From an uncultured Eubacteriales bacterium (GTDB lineage: Bacteria > Bacillota > Clostridia > Oscillospirales > Acutalibacteraceae): a stretch of DNA of 64,000 nucleotides. Where the stretch lies: assembly GCA_910584745.1 (NCBI GenBank), contig CAJUDG010000011.1, positions 1 through 64,000 on the forward strand. Direction: 5' to 3'. The translations under genes were made by a program, and so were the position numbers. Numbering within the stretch: the stretch's first letter is position 1; each line of letters begins with the position of its first letter. The notes under the pieces are model-generated. The model did no database searches. It saw nothing but the letters and a program-made list of their open reading frames with translations, and was not told the origin of the DNA. Below are positions 23,864 to 31,834 of this stretch, piece after piece.

Positions 23864-24277
23864 TTATTTCAGCACGCAGTCCATAATGCCCGCGGGGATG
23901 TCCTCCTCGGCGGCGGAAACGGACAGCACTATGTTGGTGTCCGCGGACTGGCTCAGCTTCTTGAGCTCCTCTACAAGGGGCTCTATCTCCCCCGCGCCCG
24001 TGCCGGTTATCTTCAATGTGGAGTCCACAAAGATGTCCGTCACGTCATAGTTGCCCGCGCAGATGCCGCAGATAAAGCCCTGCAGGGTCTGGGCCCCCTT
24101 TATGTCATAGGCGTCAGAGTCCACAAGCCTTGCGGCGTAGGGGATATTATAGGTCATCTGCTTGCCCTTCTCGATGACCACCACGTTGCCGTTGGACTTC
24201 TCCAGGGCCACGTTCACCATCTCGATGAGCTTCTTCGTCTTGCCAGAGCCTTTTTTTCCTGTTAAAAGAGTAACCAT
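23864..24277 (-). CDS. Small P-loop NTPase-like protein
   Basis: A 137-residue protein with a Walker A motif TLLTGKKGSGKTKKLIEMVN at the start. A possible Walker B is DIFVDSTLKI (residue about 85), though without a following Glu. Such short P-loop proteins are common and conserved in Clostridia, often mis-named PilT-like; role unknown. No membrane span. AAGGAGAG precedes the ATG. It lies between pgi and the yceD promoter on the same strand. Confidence 0.75.
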   Translation of the reverse strand: MVTLLTGKKGSGKTKKLIEMVNVALEKSNGNVVVIEKGKQMTYNIPYAARLVDSDAYDIKGAQTLQGFICGICAGNYDVTDIFVDSTLKITGTGAGEIEPLVEELKKLSQSADTNIVLSVSAAEEDIPAGIMDCVLK

Positions 24278-24344
24278 GATAACTCTCCTTTGTTTTGTTA
24301 TATTTTCCTCAGCCCAAGAGCCCGGGCTGAAAGGGTCGGATTTA

Positions 24345-25685
24345 TCAGCCGTTTATGCGCTTCTCCAGCGCGGCCTTCTGGTCCTCGTACCCGGGCTTGC
24401 CCAAAAGTGCGAACATATTCTTCTTATAGCTCTCAACGCCCGGCTGGTCAAAGGGGTTCACCCCCAGCATATAGCCGGAGATGGCGCAGGCCTTCTCAAA
24501 GAAGTAGATTATCTGCCCCAGGGTGTCCTCAGAGAAGTCGCTGGCGTGCAGCACCACATTGGGCACCCCGCCGTCGTTATGGGCCAGCACCGTGCCCTCA
24601 AAGGCCTTCTCGTTTATAAAGGCCATGCTGCGCCCCTCAAGGTAGTTGAGGCCGTCCACGTCCTCGGGGTCCTTCCCAAGGGTGACCTGGTGCTTTGGCT
24701 CGTCGATGAGCACCACCGTCTCAAAGAGCTGCCGCCGCCCGTCCTGGATATACTGGCCCAGAGAGTGCAGGTCGGTGGAGAACACCACGGAAGCCGGGAA
24801 CAGGCCCTTCTGGTCCTTGCCCTCGCTCTCGCCATAGAGCTGCTTCCACCACTCGTTCATCATGGCATAGCAGGGCTCATAGCTCACCATTACCTCCACG
24901 GACTTGCCCTTATTATAGAGGATATTGCGTATGGCCGCGTACTTATAGCAGTCGTTCTCGTCAAGCTCCACGCTGGTATAGGCCTTCATGGCCCTTCTGG
25001 CCCCGCCCATCAGAGCGTCGATGTCACAGCCCGCCACGGCAATGGGCAGAAGCCCCACCGCCGTCAGTACCGAGAAGCGCCCGCCCACGTTGTCGGGCAC
25101 CACGAAGGTCTCAAAGCCCTCCTTGTCGGCCAGCTGCTTCAGCGTGCCCCTGGCCTTGTCGGTGGTGCAGAAGATGCGCTCCCTGGCGCCCTCCTTGCCG
25201 TACTTCTTCTCAAGCAGCTCCCTGAACACCCGGAAAGCTATTGCGGGCTCAGTGGTGGTGCCTGACTTCGAGATCATGTTGATGGACACGTCCCTGCCCT
25301 CGCACAGGGTCACCAGCTCCTGCAGCGCCGTGGAGCTGATGGAGTTGCCGGTAAAGTAGATGTCCGGGGTGTCCTTGGGAAGGTCGTTGTACTTATCCGA
25401 CTTCAAAAACTCGATGGCCGCCCTGGCCCCTAGATACGAACCGCCGATGCCGATGACGATGAACACCTGGGAGTTCTTCTTTATGCGCTCTGCGGCGGCC
25501 TTTATGCGCGCGAACTCCTCCTTATCGTAGTCCTCCGGCAGAGTGACCCAGCCGAGGAAGTCGCTGCCCTGGCCCTTCTGGGACATGAGCTGATCGGCGG
25601 CGCACTTGACAGCGGCCCCGATGCCCTCATACTCGTGCTGGGAAATAAAGCCTTTTAAATACCTGTCGTCCAATTTTAGCGGCAT
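24345..25685 (-). CDS. pgi: Glucose-6-phosphate isomerase
   Basis: A 446-residue isomerase converting glucose-6-phosphate and fructose-6-phosphate, in the short Firmicutes form. Seen: VIGIGGSYLGARAAIEFL (phosphate-binding first SIS domain), NMISKSGTTTEPAIAFRVF (second phosphate loop), FSVLTAVGLLPIA and the C-terminal GVNPFDQPGVESYKKNMFALLG with the catalytic Lys region. MPLKLDDRYL at 25685 follows AAAGGAG; the 27-residue extension is not family-like. Own promoter at 25738-25766. Glycolytic partner of the pyruvate kinase at 55006. Confidence 0.97.
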   Translation of the reverse strand: MPLKLDDRYLKGFISQHEYEGIGAAVKCAADQLMSQKGQGSDFLGWVTLPEDYDKEEFARIKAAAERIKKNSQVFIVIGIGGSYLGARAAIEFLKSDKYNDLPKDTPDIYFTGNSISSTALQELVTLCEGRDVSINMISKSGTTTEPAIAFRVFRELLEKKYGKEGARERIFCTTDKARGTLKQLADKEGFETFVVPDNVGGRFSVLTAVGLLPIAVAGCDIDALMGGARRAMKAYTSVELDENDCYKYAAIRNILYNKGKSVEVMVSYEPCYAMMNEWWKQLYGESEGKDQKGLFPASVVFSTDLHSLGQYIQDGRRQLFETVVLIDEPKHQVTLGKDPEDVDGLNYLEGRSMAFINEKAFEGTVLAHNDGGVPNVVLHASDFSEDTLGQIIYFFEKACAISGYMLGVNPFDQPGVESYKKNMFALLGKPGYEDQKAALEKRING

Positions 25686-25737
25686 TTTCAAAACTCCTTT
25701 GCCCGCCCGGACGGGGCGGAAACTTTTTTCTGCTTCT

Positions 25738-25766
25738 ATTGTACAATAAACCAAAGCATTTTGCAA
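25738..25766 (-). promoter_or_regulatory. Promoter of pgi
   Basis: Minus strand TTGCAA (25766-25761), 17-base spacer, TACAAT (25743-25738). Confidence 0.82.
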
Positions 25767-25797
25767 GGCAAGTTTCGGAGATTGTCTAAAAACTTTT

Positions 25798-26931
25798 TTA
25801 CAGCCCCAGAAAGCTGTGCAGCAGATAGGTGAACGCCGAGGAAAAGCTTATCTTCTCAACGTCCCCCGCCGCGGTTATGTCCACCTGTGCCACTGTCTCC
25901 CCCTTGGCCGAGTAGGTTATCCTTCCGATAACGTCCCCCTTCCTCACCGGGGCCCGAAGCTCCGGGACCCAGCTTATGTCCTGCTCTATCTCCCCCATAG
26001 AGGCCGTCTCCATAAGTATCTCCGGGCTCTCCCCGGCCACAGCCCCCACGGTCTCCTCCATACCCCCCTTCACCGGCACGTCAGGCAGCGCCGGGCTCTC
26101 GGGCACCGTCACCGACCATCCCCCGAAGCCATAGTCCAAAAGGGCCGCCGCGTCCTTGAACCTGTCGTCGGTGCTGCCCGCGCCCAGTATAACGGCGATA
26201 AGCCTCAGCCCGTTCCTCTCCGCCGTGGCGGTTATGCAGCTCCCCGCCTGAGACGTTGTCCCGGTCTTAAGCCCCGTTATGCCCTTATAGCTCCGTATGA
26301 GCTTATTTGTGTTCACAAGCTGTGTGGCCCCGTCCCGCACATAGTCTATCCAGGTGAGGGTATAGTCCTTTATCTTCTCGTGTCTGATAAGCTCCCTGCT
26401 CATAAGTGCCACGTCATAGGCGCTTGTCACATGCCCCTCCTCGTCCAGGCCGTTGCAGTTCTTAAAAACTGTCTCCTCCATGCCCAGCTCCCCGGCCCGC
26501 TCGTTCATTCTCTGGACAAAGGCCTCCTCGCTGCCGGCCACGTTCTCGGCCAGCACCACCGCCGCGTCGTTGGCGCTCATTATCACCGTGGCCTTGATAA
26601 GGTCGTCCACGCTCATCAGCTCCCCCTCCTTAAGCCAGATGTCAGAGCCCCCCATGGACGCCGCGTGGGCCGATGCCGAAAGCTGGTCCGTGATGTTCAG
26701 CTGTCCGCTCTCCAGAGCGTCAAAGGTCAGGCACAGCGTCATTACCTTCGTAATGGACGCGCAGGGCCGCACCTCATGGGCGTTCTTCTCAAACAGCACC
26801 CGCCCGGTCCCGGCCTCCATAAGCACGGCGGCGGGCGCGGACACCTCCACCCCCTCGCCCAAAGCCGAGGGCGCGGGGAAGCACAGCAGGATAAGGGCGA
26901 CGGCAAGTATTGCGGCGGCGGTCTTTTTCAT
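25798..26931 (-). CDS. Secreted D-alanyl-D-alanine carboxypeptidase (DacF/PBP5 type)
   Basis: A 377-residue class C low-molecular-weight penicillin-binding protein that trims the terminal D-Ala of peptidoglycan stem peptides. Signal peptide MKKTAAAILAVALILLCFPA; active-site Ser-Lys in ASITKV; SxN motif as SAND; KTG in GLKTGTTSQAG; C-terminal PBP5 beta domain and an amphipathic end (AFTYLLHSFLGL) for membrane attachment. ATG at 26931 is 9 bases from AAGGAG; the ATG at 26937 is only 3 bases away, and the 27171 start is rejected. In Firmicutes this group includes the sporulation enzyme DacF, but vegetative DacA-like use is equally possible. Confidence 0.92.
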   Translation of the reverse strand: MKKTAAAILAVALILLCFPAPSALGEGVEVSAPAAVLMEAGTGRVLFEKNAHEVRPCASITKVMTLCLTFDALESGQLNITDQLSASAHAASMGGSDIWLKEGELMSVDDLIKATVIMSANDAAVVLAENVAGSEEAFVQRMNERAGELGMEETVFKNCNGLDEEGHVTSAYDVALMSRELIRHEKIKDYTLTWIDYVRDGATQLVNTNKLIRSYKGITGLKTGTTSQAGSCITATAERNGLRLIAVILGAGSTDDRFKDAAALLDYGFGGWSVTVPESPALPDVPVKGGMEETVGAVAGESPEILMETASMGEIEQDISWVPELRAPVRKGDVIGRITYSAKGETVAQVDITAAGDVEKISFSSAFTYLLHSFLGL

Positions 26932-27001
26932 ATTCATACACTCCTTACAGATAGGTGATAAGTATGGTATAAATATATGCCCGCCCATAGGGGTAAAATG
27001 C

Positions 27002-27030
27002 AAAAAGGCGCGAAGCCAAAGCCCCGCGCC
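27002..27030 (-). terminator. Terminator of the phage-like operon
   Basis: Minus strand GGCGCGGGGC (27030-27021) pairs with GCTTCGCGCC (27016-27007), with two G-U pairs and a TTTG loop, then TTTTT. Ends the 8-kb phage-like operon immediately before the carboxypeptidase gene. Confidence 0.8.
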
Positions 27031-27043
27031 CTTTACCCTCATA

Positions 27044-27514
27044 TCACGCCCCCGCCGCCTCCGTCTCCCACTGGAGACCCAGCGGCAAAAGCCTCGAAAG
27101 CAGCCTCCCGGCCTCTTCCTCAGTGACCCCCAGATACTCCGCAACGGTGATGATAACCTTCCCGCCCTCAAACCGGGCAGCGCCCTTTATCCCCGCCGCC
27201 TCCAGTATGCCCTCAATATCCCCCGAGAGCACCGGCCCGCCCCGCCGGGACAAGGCTGCGGCCACGCCCCGCCTGCGGGTCTCCGGGTCCGCCCATGAGG
27301 CCTGCCGCCTGTAAAGCCGCTCCCAGGCCCCAAGCCGCTCCTCCCCGGCGGTCAGGGCGAACATATCCTCCTCCAGCCTCCGCAAGCCCTCCTCCACCGG
27401 CCCCAGCCCCGCCCCATAGGCCCCAAGCTCCCGATCGACGGCGCTGTCCCCACTGAGCTTATACGCCCCGGACTCATTGAGCACCTTCCGCATATTCTCC
27501 ACACTGTCCATCAT
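27044..27514 (-). CDS. Phage baseplate/tail protein, XkdU (DUF2313) like
   Basis: 156 residues, last gene of the phage-like module. Position (directly after the gpJ-like gene) and layout fit the XkdU/YmfQ/DUF2313 tail family, which in Mu/P2-type phages matches gpI: N-terminal helical half around EEDMFALTAGEERLGAWERLYR, then a small alpha/beta domain (ITVAEYLGVTEEEAGRLLSRLLPLGLQWE). The ATG overlaps the previous stop as ATGA. A tail fibre gene normally follows; here the terminator follows instead. Confidence 0.75.
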   Translation of the reverse strand: MMDSVENMRKVLNESGAYKLSGDSAVDRELGAYGAGLGPVEEGLRRLEEDMFALTAGEERLGAWERLYRRQASWADPETRRRGVAAALSRRGGPVLSGDIEGILEAAGIKGAARFEGGKVIITVAEYLGVTEEEAGRLLSRLLPLGLQWETEAAGA

Positions 27515-28572
27515 GTCCCCTCCTTAAGCGACACCATGCCCGCGATGGGCACCACCCCCAGCGCTCCCTCATGGTCCTTGCTGGCGCTCAGAAACTCCAC
27601 CCGGCCCACGCCCGGGTCCGCGTCCAGGATAACGCGCTGGATATCCGCCATATACACGCTCTCACCCACGGACCTCTTGCCAAGCCACGCCTTTATGGCT
27701 GCCGTAACCGCCGCCGATGCCGCGCTGTAATCCGCCCCCTGGCGCATCCTCAGCGTGGCCCCCACGGCCACCTTCTTTGTGCTGGCCCCCTGGACCGTCA
27801 CAGTCACGCCCAGCGGGCACATGCCATTTAGCTTCTCCTGAAGCTCCCCCACGGCCTCCTCCGGCACGGCCTCTCCGTCCCCCCAGACGTACACCGCCGC
27901 CCCGGCGCCCCCTTCGGGTATCCCCGCCTGGGCCGACTTCACCCCGGCCTGCTCCAGAGCGATGCCCTCATAATACCCGGCGCTGCCAAAGCCCTCAAGC
28001 CTTCCTATCCCCGCCAGGATCCTGGCCCGATAGTCCCCGTCGCTCTCGGGGTCCGTGCCCCCGGAAAAGGCGCTGGGGTTCGTCACATAGTTTATACCCG
28101 TCACCTCCGACACCAGGGTATTGATATACCCCGCCGCCGCGTTCCCGGCGCTGCCCCCGGTAACCGCCCTGGCCGGCACGGACACAGTCACCGACCCCGC
28201 CGCCAGCACCGCCTCCTCCGTGGTCTCATACTCCGCCGCGTTTTCACCCGAGGACGCGCATATGGTCCCCTTGGGTATCACCAGGTCAAAGCTTATGGGC
28301 ACATACCTTGAGAATGCCAGCACCCCCCGGGCCTTCCCGCTGCCGCCCCGGACGACGCCTCTCTGGGCCCCGTGCAGGTCCAGCTGCGCCCCGCTGGCCG
28401 TCTCAGGAAAGGCCTCCTTCCAAAGCCAGTCCATCCGCGCCTGCAGCCTATAGACCTCCCCGGCCATGACCCTAAGGCGTATGCCGATATCCGACACATC
28501 CTCCGGCCTATTGCCGCTCTCCTCTATATACCTGGCCCTCATGCGCTCCAAAATATCCCTATAGCTCTCCAA
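27511..28572 (-). CDS. Phage baseplate protein J (XkdT/gp47) like
   Basis: About 353 residues. Baseplate-J family: N-terminal helical region (MESYRDILERMRARYIEE), then SGAQLDLHGAQRGV, AFSRYVPISFDLVIPKGT and the typical YINTLVSEVTGINYVTNPSAF..GGTDPESDGDYRARIL segment. In contractile tails this protein forms the baseplate wedge with gp25 and gpI. TTG at 28572 has AGGGGAG at 8 bases, better than the TTG at 28593. The frame overlaps the gp25-like gene. Reading frame intact with no sign of decay. Confidence 0.88.
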   Translation of the reverse strand: MESYRDILERMRARYIEESGNRPEDVSDIGIRLRVMAGEVYRLQARMDWLWKEAFPETASGAQLDLHGAQRGVVRGGSGKARGVLAFSRYVPISFDLVIPKGTICASSGENAAEYETTEEAVLAAGSVTVSVPARAVTGGSAGNAAAGYINTLVSEVTGINYVTNPSAFSGGTDPESDGDYRARILAGIGRLEGFGSAGYYEGIALEQAGVKSAQAGIPEGGAGAAVYVWGDGEAVPEEAVGELQEKLNGMCPLGVTVTVQGASTKKVAVGATLRMRQGADYSAASAAVTAAIKAWLGKRSVGESVYMADIQRVILDADPGVGRVEFLSASKDHEGALGVVPIAGMVSLKEGT

Positions 28573-28891
28573 TCTCAACGCTCCCCTCTCCAAGGGGGGT
28601 GGACACCCTGAACACCATCCCCCCGTCTCCTATCTCAACAGCCTCCGCCCTGACCCCCGGCAGCCAAAGCAGCGCCTCGTTGGCCATGGCCAGGGCCCTG
28701 TCCGCCGCGTGCTCATCCCGCCTGTCCAAGAGATACAGCCTGCTGCCCATATCCCGGTCATACGGAAACCTCCCCTGCCTAAGGGACAAACTGAGCCCCA
28801 CACAGTTCAGCAGCTCCGAAAGCCCCTCCACCACAACTGGCAGCCCCCCGGCCCCGGGCACATAACCGCCGTCCTTCACCATCGTATCCAA
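28559..28891 (-). CDS. Phage baseplate wedge protein, gp25/XkdS (DUF2634) like
   Basis: 110 residues. The gp25-like lysozyme-fold family pattern is visible: QGRFPYDRDMGSRLYLLDRRDEHAADRALAMANEALLWLPGV then EIGDGGMVFRVSTPLGEG. gp25 proteins anchor the sheath to the baseplate hub in contractile systems (phage tails, type VI secretion). TTG at 28891 or ATG at 28882 could be the start; GGAGG lies before both. It follows the gpV-like gene after 5 bases and overlaps the gpJ-like gene. Confidence 0.8.
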   Translation of the reverse strand: MDTMVKDGGYVPGAGGLPVVVEGLSELLNCVGLSLSLRQGRFPYDRDMGSRLYLLDRRDEHAADRALAMANEALLWLPGVRAEAVEIGDGGMVFRVSTPLGEGSVEIGEL

Positions 28892-28896
28892 GACCT

Positions 28897-29220
28897 CTAA
28901 CCCTCCTTCGGCCCAAAGACCTGGCCGTTTATTATCACCCTTCCGGAATTGTCAAGGCATATCTCCGCGCCCCCGGCGGAGTACAGCCTGACCTCCCCGG
29001 CCCGCAGGTCCCCGTCCGGTGCCCCTGCCACCCCGGCGCAGTACCCGTCCAGCATAACCGCCTGCCGCCCGGCCTCCGCCACGCTCATAAGCCCATAGGG
29101 CATAAGCTGCTGGGGCTCCTCATAAAGGCTCTCCCCCCTTACCGACAGCCCGCCGTCCTCCACCTGCCCAAAGCTCAGCTTCACTTCCCCCGCTCCCCTA
29201 AGCCTTTTTGTCAGCCACAT
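28897..29220 (-). CDS. Phage baseplate spike protein, gpV/XkdR like
   Basis: 107 residues, small version of the gpV/gp45 OB-fold spike. SLYEEPQQLMPYGLMSVAEAGRQAV resembles the central OB-fold/early beta region, and VRLYSAGGAEICLDNSGRVIINGQVFG is the repeat-like C-terminal helix-forming part of such spikes. Start ATG at 29220 is spaced from GGGGG better than 29226. It overlaps the end of the gpD-like gene by 23 bases. Could instead be an XkdR/DUF2577-type chaperone; the order favours a spike or hub role. Confidence 0.65.
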   Translation of the reverse strand: MWLTKRLRGAGEVKLSFGQVEDGGLSVRGESLYEEPQQLMPYGLMSVAEAGRQAVMLDGYCAGVAGAPDGDLRAGEVRLYSAGGAEICLDNSGRVIINGQVFGPKEG

Positions 29221-30109
29221 CTCCATCCCCCGTTTCCAGCGTAAGCTTCGTGCGCCCGCCGCTTCTATTCAAATAATACGTGCCCCTCTCCACGGCGCAC
29301 CCAGTAAACTTACCCATCCCCGGCACCTCAACGTCCGCCCTGGCTCCTATCAGCGGCCAGACCATCCCCTCAGACGCCACCGTCAGCAGCCCGCTGCCCT
29401 TCTTCGCCCTCTCCAGCATCTCCCTGGGGTTCCTGCCGCTCTGGGCGCTCACATACCTCCTGCGCGCCGCCGGGGCCTCCGGGTCCCTGTAAACGGCGTC
29501 ATACCCGCCCCCGTACCCCTGCTTATATACCTCGCTCAGCCTCTTATACGGCAGCCTGCAGAGCTCCGCCCCGATGATACTGTCAAGCTTCACCCTGCGC
29601 TCCTCTGCCCCCTCGCAATGCACCACCCCCTCAAAGTCCACATAGGGCTCCGTGCCCAGATACTCCCCGCAGAAGTCTCTAAGCACCTGCCAGCATGAGG
29701 TCCCCTTCTCCACTCTCAGCTCCCCCGGCATCACGCCCTCGCCGCCTATGACCCTCTCAAAGCCCAGCGGCTCCAGCAGCCGCCTATGTATGCTCTCCAG
29801 CGACGGCCTCTTGATGGCCGCGGGCTCCGCCTCGCTGTCCAGCAGCAGCGCCTCCCTGCTCCTGCACACCAGCTCCACCAACAGCCCCTCCGAAGAAAGC
29901 CTCGTGTTCTGCTCGTCCACTATCCCCCTGAACACGCCCTTCCCGCCCTCATACACAAGGACCTCGCCCAAGTCCTCCCATATCCTGTCCGCCGGGAACA
30001 CCGCCTTAAGCTGGTCCGCGGGCGCGTCCCTGTCAAATGAGAGCACCGCCTCCACCGGGTCCCCCAGCAGCATCTGCCCGCCCCTTTGCAAAGCGCCCCA
30101 AAACGTCAC
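29198..30109 (-). CDS. Phage tail hub protein, gpD/XkdQ like
   Basis: 303 residues. XkdQ/YqbQ group of late-control-D hub proteins: DPVEAVLSFDRDAPADQLKAVF, FRGIVDEQNTRLSSEGLLVEL, SCWQVLRDFCGEYLGTEPYVDFEG. The hub sits under the tail tube and carries the spike. GTG start at 30109 overlaps the LysM gene stop as GTGA with GAGAGGAGG upstream; the longer frame to 30217 is rejected because it lies inside that gene. Frame intact. Confidence 0.8.
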   Translation of the reverse strand: MTFWGALQRGGQMLLGDPVEAVLSFDRDAPADQLKAVFPADRIWEDLGEVLVYEGGKGVFRGIVDEQNTRLSSEGLLVELVCRSREALLLDSEAEPAAIKRPSLESIHRRLLEPLGFERVIGGEGVMPGELRVEKGTSCWQVLRDFCGEYLGTEPYVDFEGVVHCEGAEERRVKLDSIIGAELCRLPYKRLSEVYKQGYGGGYDAVYRDPEAPAARRRYVSAQSGRNPREMLERAKKGSGLLTVASEGMVWPLIGARADVEVPGMGKFTGCAVERGTYYLNRSGGRTKLTLETGDGDVADKKA

Positions 30110-30621
30110 GGCGCATACACCTCCTCTCCCTGCCCAAGGCAGGCGATGTCCCTTATATGGGTGTTCGCCGCCCTCAGCTCCTCCATATCCCATCCGTACC
30201 TCCCCGCATAGTCCCAAAGGCTCTCACCCTGGGCGGCCCTATGGGTCCCCTGGCCCCGATAGCTCTCCCCGGCCCAGGTCTCCACAAAGGCGAAGCTGTA
30301 CTTCACAAGCCCCCTGCCCGCCTCGCCCAGCAGCCGAAGCTCCGACAGCACCGCCCTCATGGGCTCCATCCCCGGCAGCTGCAAGCTGCCCGGGCCCCCC
30401 TCCTGAAAGAGCCCCTCAAGCCTTCTCCACTGCTCCATGCAGTCCTTCCCCACAAAGTACCCCTGCCCCAGTACCCTGCGCTTTTTTGCCCCCAGGTCCG
30501 TCAGCCTGCTGCCCCTAAAGGGCAGCGCGGTCTCCTTCACGTTCTGGGCGTACTCCACCCGCAGCTCCGTGGGGTTCACCCGCCAGCACATCCCCTTAAA
30601 GCTCATGGTCATCAGCTCCAT
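30106..30621 (-). CDS. Phage tail LysM protein, XkdP like
   Basis: 171 residues, XkdP/YqbP-type tail assembly protein. N-terminal tail-associated domain (MSFKGMCWRVNPTELRVEYAQN) and a C-terminal LysM domain (QGESLWDYAGRYGWDMEELRAANTHI then LGQGEEVYAP). In PBSX-type phages it follows the tape measure gene and precedes the hub; here the tape measure is absent and only a 25-codon frame separates it from the tail-terminator-like gene. AAGGGGG 5 bases before the ATG. Confidence 0.85.
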   Translation of the reverse strand: MELMTMSFKGMCWRVNPTELRVEYAQNVKETALPFRGSRLTDLGAKKRRVLGQGYFVGKDCMEQWRRLEGLFQEGGPGSLQLPGMEPMRAVLSELRLLGEAGRGLVKYSFAFVETWAGESYRGQGTHRAAQGESLWDYAGRYGWDMEELRAANTHIRDIACLGQGEEVYAP

Positions 30622-30633
30622 CCGATCCCCCTT

Positions 30634-30711
30634 TTAAAGCTCCGCGGGATACCGCCTGCTGTCCCGCTCTATCTCCCTGCTCAGCTCCTCCGCTCTCTCC
30701 AGGCTCTCCAT
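30634..30711 (-). CDS. 25-residue ORF between phage genes
   Basis: MESLERAEELSREIERDSRR then YPAEL, very charged and probably helical. ATG at 30711 with GGAGGGGG about 9 bases upstream; the frame fills the gap between the stop of the upstream gene (30716) and the ribosome site of the LysM gene. This is exactly where sheath, tube and tape measure genes would be expected, so it may be a small conserved tail gene or the remnant of one that was deleted. Confidence 0.45.
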   Translation of the reverse strand: MESLERAEELSREIERDSRRYPAEL

Positions 30712-30715
30712 ACAT

Positions 30716-31399
30716 TCATTCCCCCTCCAAAGCTATCCTCCCCCCGGCGGCCAGCACTCCGCTGCCCCCCGCCGAAAGGCTTTTCCACCTGCACCCTGTA
30801 TACATCACCCTCTGGTCCCCAAGCCGCAGAGTAAAGCCCTCAAGCTCCTCCGGCCTCTCCATGCTGAGCCCCTGCAGCTCCACTGTAAACTCCCCGCCGC
30901 TTTTATAATAGAAGGGCTCGCTCTCCCCTATGGCGGTAAGCCCCCCTTCAAAGGCCCCGCCGGCCGCCTTCCAACCGGTGACGGTATATGCCGCTCCGTC
31001 TATCTCCACCGGGTACGTGACCTTCGTCCCGCCGGACCCTCCGGCGCTCCCCGGCCTAAAAAAGCTCAGCACGCACCCCGCCGCCACAGCGCCCGCGCCC
31101 TTTGCCCCCGGCCCGCTCTCCACCCCCGACAGCAGCGGCTGGCTGTCCTTGGCGGTCCTTATCATCCCGTCCAGCACCTCCCGGACCCCATCTCCCCCCG
31201 GCCCGTACACCGTAAAGGCGAGCTTCGCGCTCCACTGGTCCCCCTGCTCGCTCTCCTTCTGCACCGACCCCAGGACCCAGACCCGCCCCGCCGGCCTGAA
31301 GCCCTCCCTGGCGTCCAGCGCCTCCCGGAACTCCGCCCCCGGCATTGCATCCCGAAACGCCTCCAGCAGCCCCAGCAGTATCTCCCTTGCCCTCCCCAT
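30716..31399 (-). CDS. Phage-like protein, possible tail terminator fusion
   Basis: 227 residues. The first half (ILLGLLEAFRDAMPGAEFREALD; KLAFTVYGPGGDGVREVLDGMI) looks like a tail completion/terminator protein; the second half is glycine-rich and beta-rich (YPVEIDGAAYTVTGWKAAGG; GFTLRLGDQRVMYTGCRWK) and not recognised. It could hold a substitute for the missing tube protein, but this is speculation. ATG at 31399 with AGAGGGGGC; the frame to 31450 overlaps the upstream gene and has no site. Confidence 0.55.
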   Translation of the reverse strand: MGRAREILLGLLEAFRDAMPGAEFREALDAREGFRPAGRVWVLGSVQKESEQGDQWSAKLAFTVYGPGGDGVREVLDGMIRTAKDSQPLLSGVESGPGAKGAGAVAAGCVLSFFRPGSAGGSGGTKVTYPVEIDGAAYTVTGWKAAGGAFEGGLTAIGESEPFYYKSGGEFTVELQGLSMERPEELEGFTLRLGDQRVMYTGCRWKSLSAGGSGVLAAGGRIALEGE

Positions 31400-31415
31400 C
31401 AAAATCTGCCCCCTC

Positions 31416-31799
31416 TCAGATCGCTCTAAAATAGAATTCGTACTCCACAAGCAGCCTCACGCAGGCCAGCCGCTTTCCGTCTCTAAGCCTTCCCGCCGCC
31501 CCCAGCCTGTCCCCAAGCTCTATCTTCATCTCCCGCGAACTCACCGCCAGCGGGGCCGTCCTCTGGTCCAGGTCCGCCAGCTGGTAAAAGGCCTCCGCCG
31601 CCGCAAGGCTCTCAAGGGCCCCTATGTCGTCCGGGTCGTTCCTCTGCATCACCTCGGGCCTCACCCTGCCCGTCACCTCGGCGGCGCACTCTCTGCATAT
31701 CTCCCGGCACAGGCCGTCCCTGCCGGGCTCCGTGCCGTCCAGCTCCTCGCCGCTGTAAAGCTTGAATTTCTCCGTCACGTTCTCAATATCGATTATCAC
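31416..31799 (-). CDS. Phage head-tail connector-like protein
   Basis: 127 residues, mostly helical. It sits directly after the capsid gene, where head completion or connector proteins (XkdH/YqbG type) are found; DDIGALESLAAAEAFYQLADLDQRTAP and the DGKRLACVRLLVEYEFYF end fit a small helical adaptor. The assignment rests largely on position. GTG start with GGGAGGG upstream. Confidence 0.55.
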   Translation of the reverse strand: MIIDIENVTEKFKLYSGEELDGTEPGRDGLCREICRECAAEVTGRVRPEVMQRNDPDDIGALESLAAAEAFYQLADLDQRTAPLAVSSREMKIELGDRLGAAGRLRDGKRLACVRLLVEYEFYFRAI

Positions 31800-31834
31800 G
31801 CCTAAACCCTCCCATTTTCTCCCACTCTAGTTTT

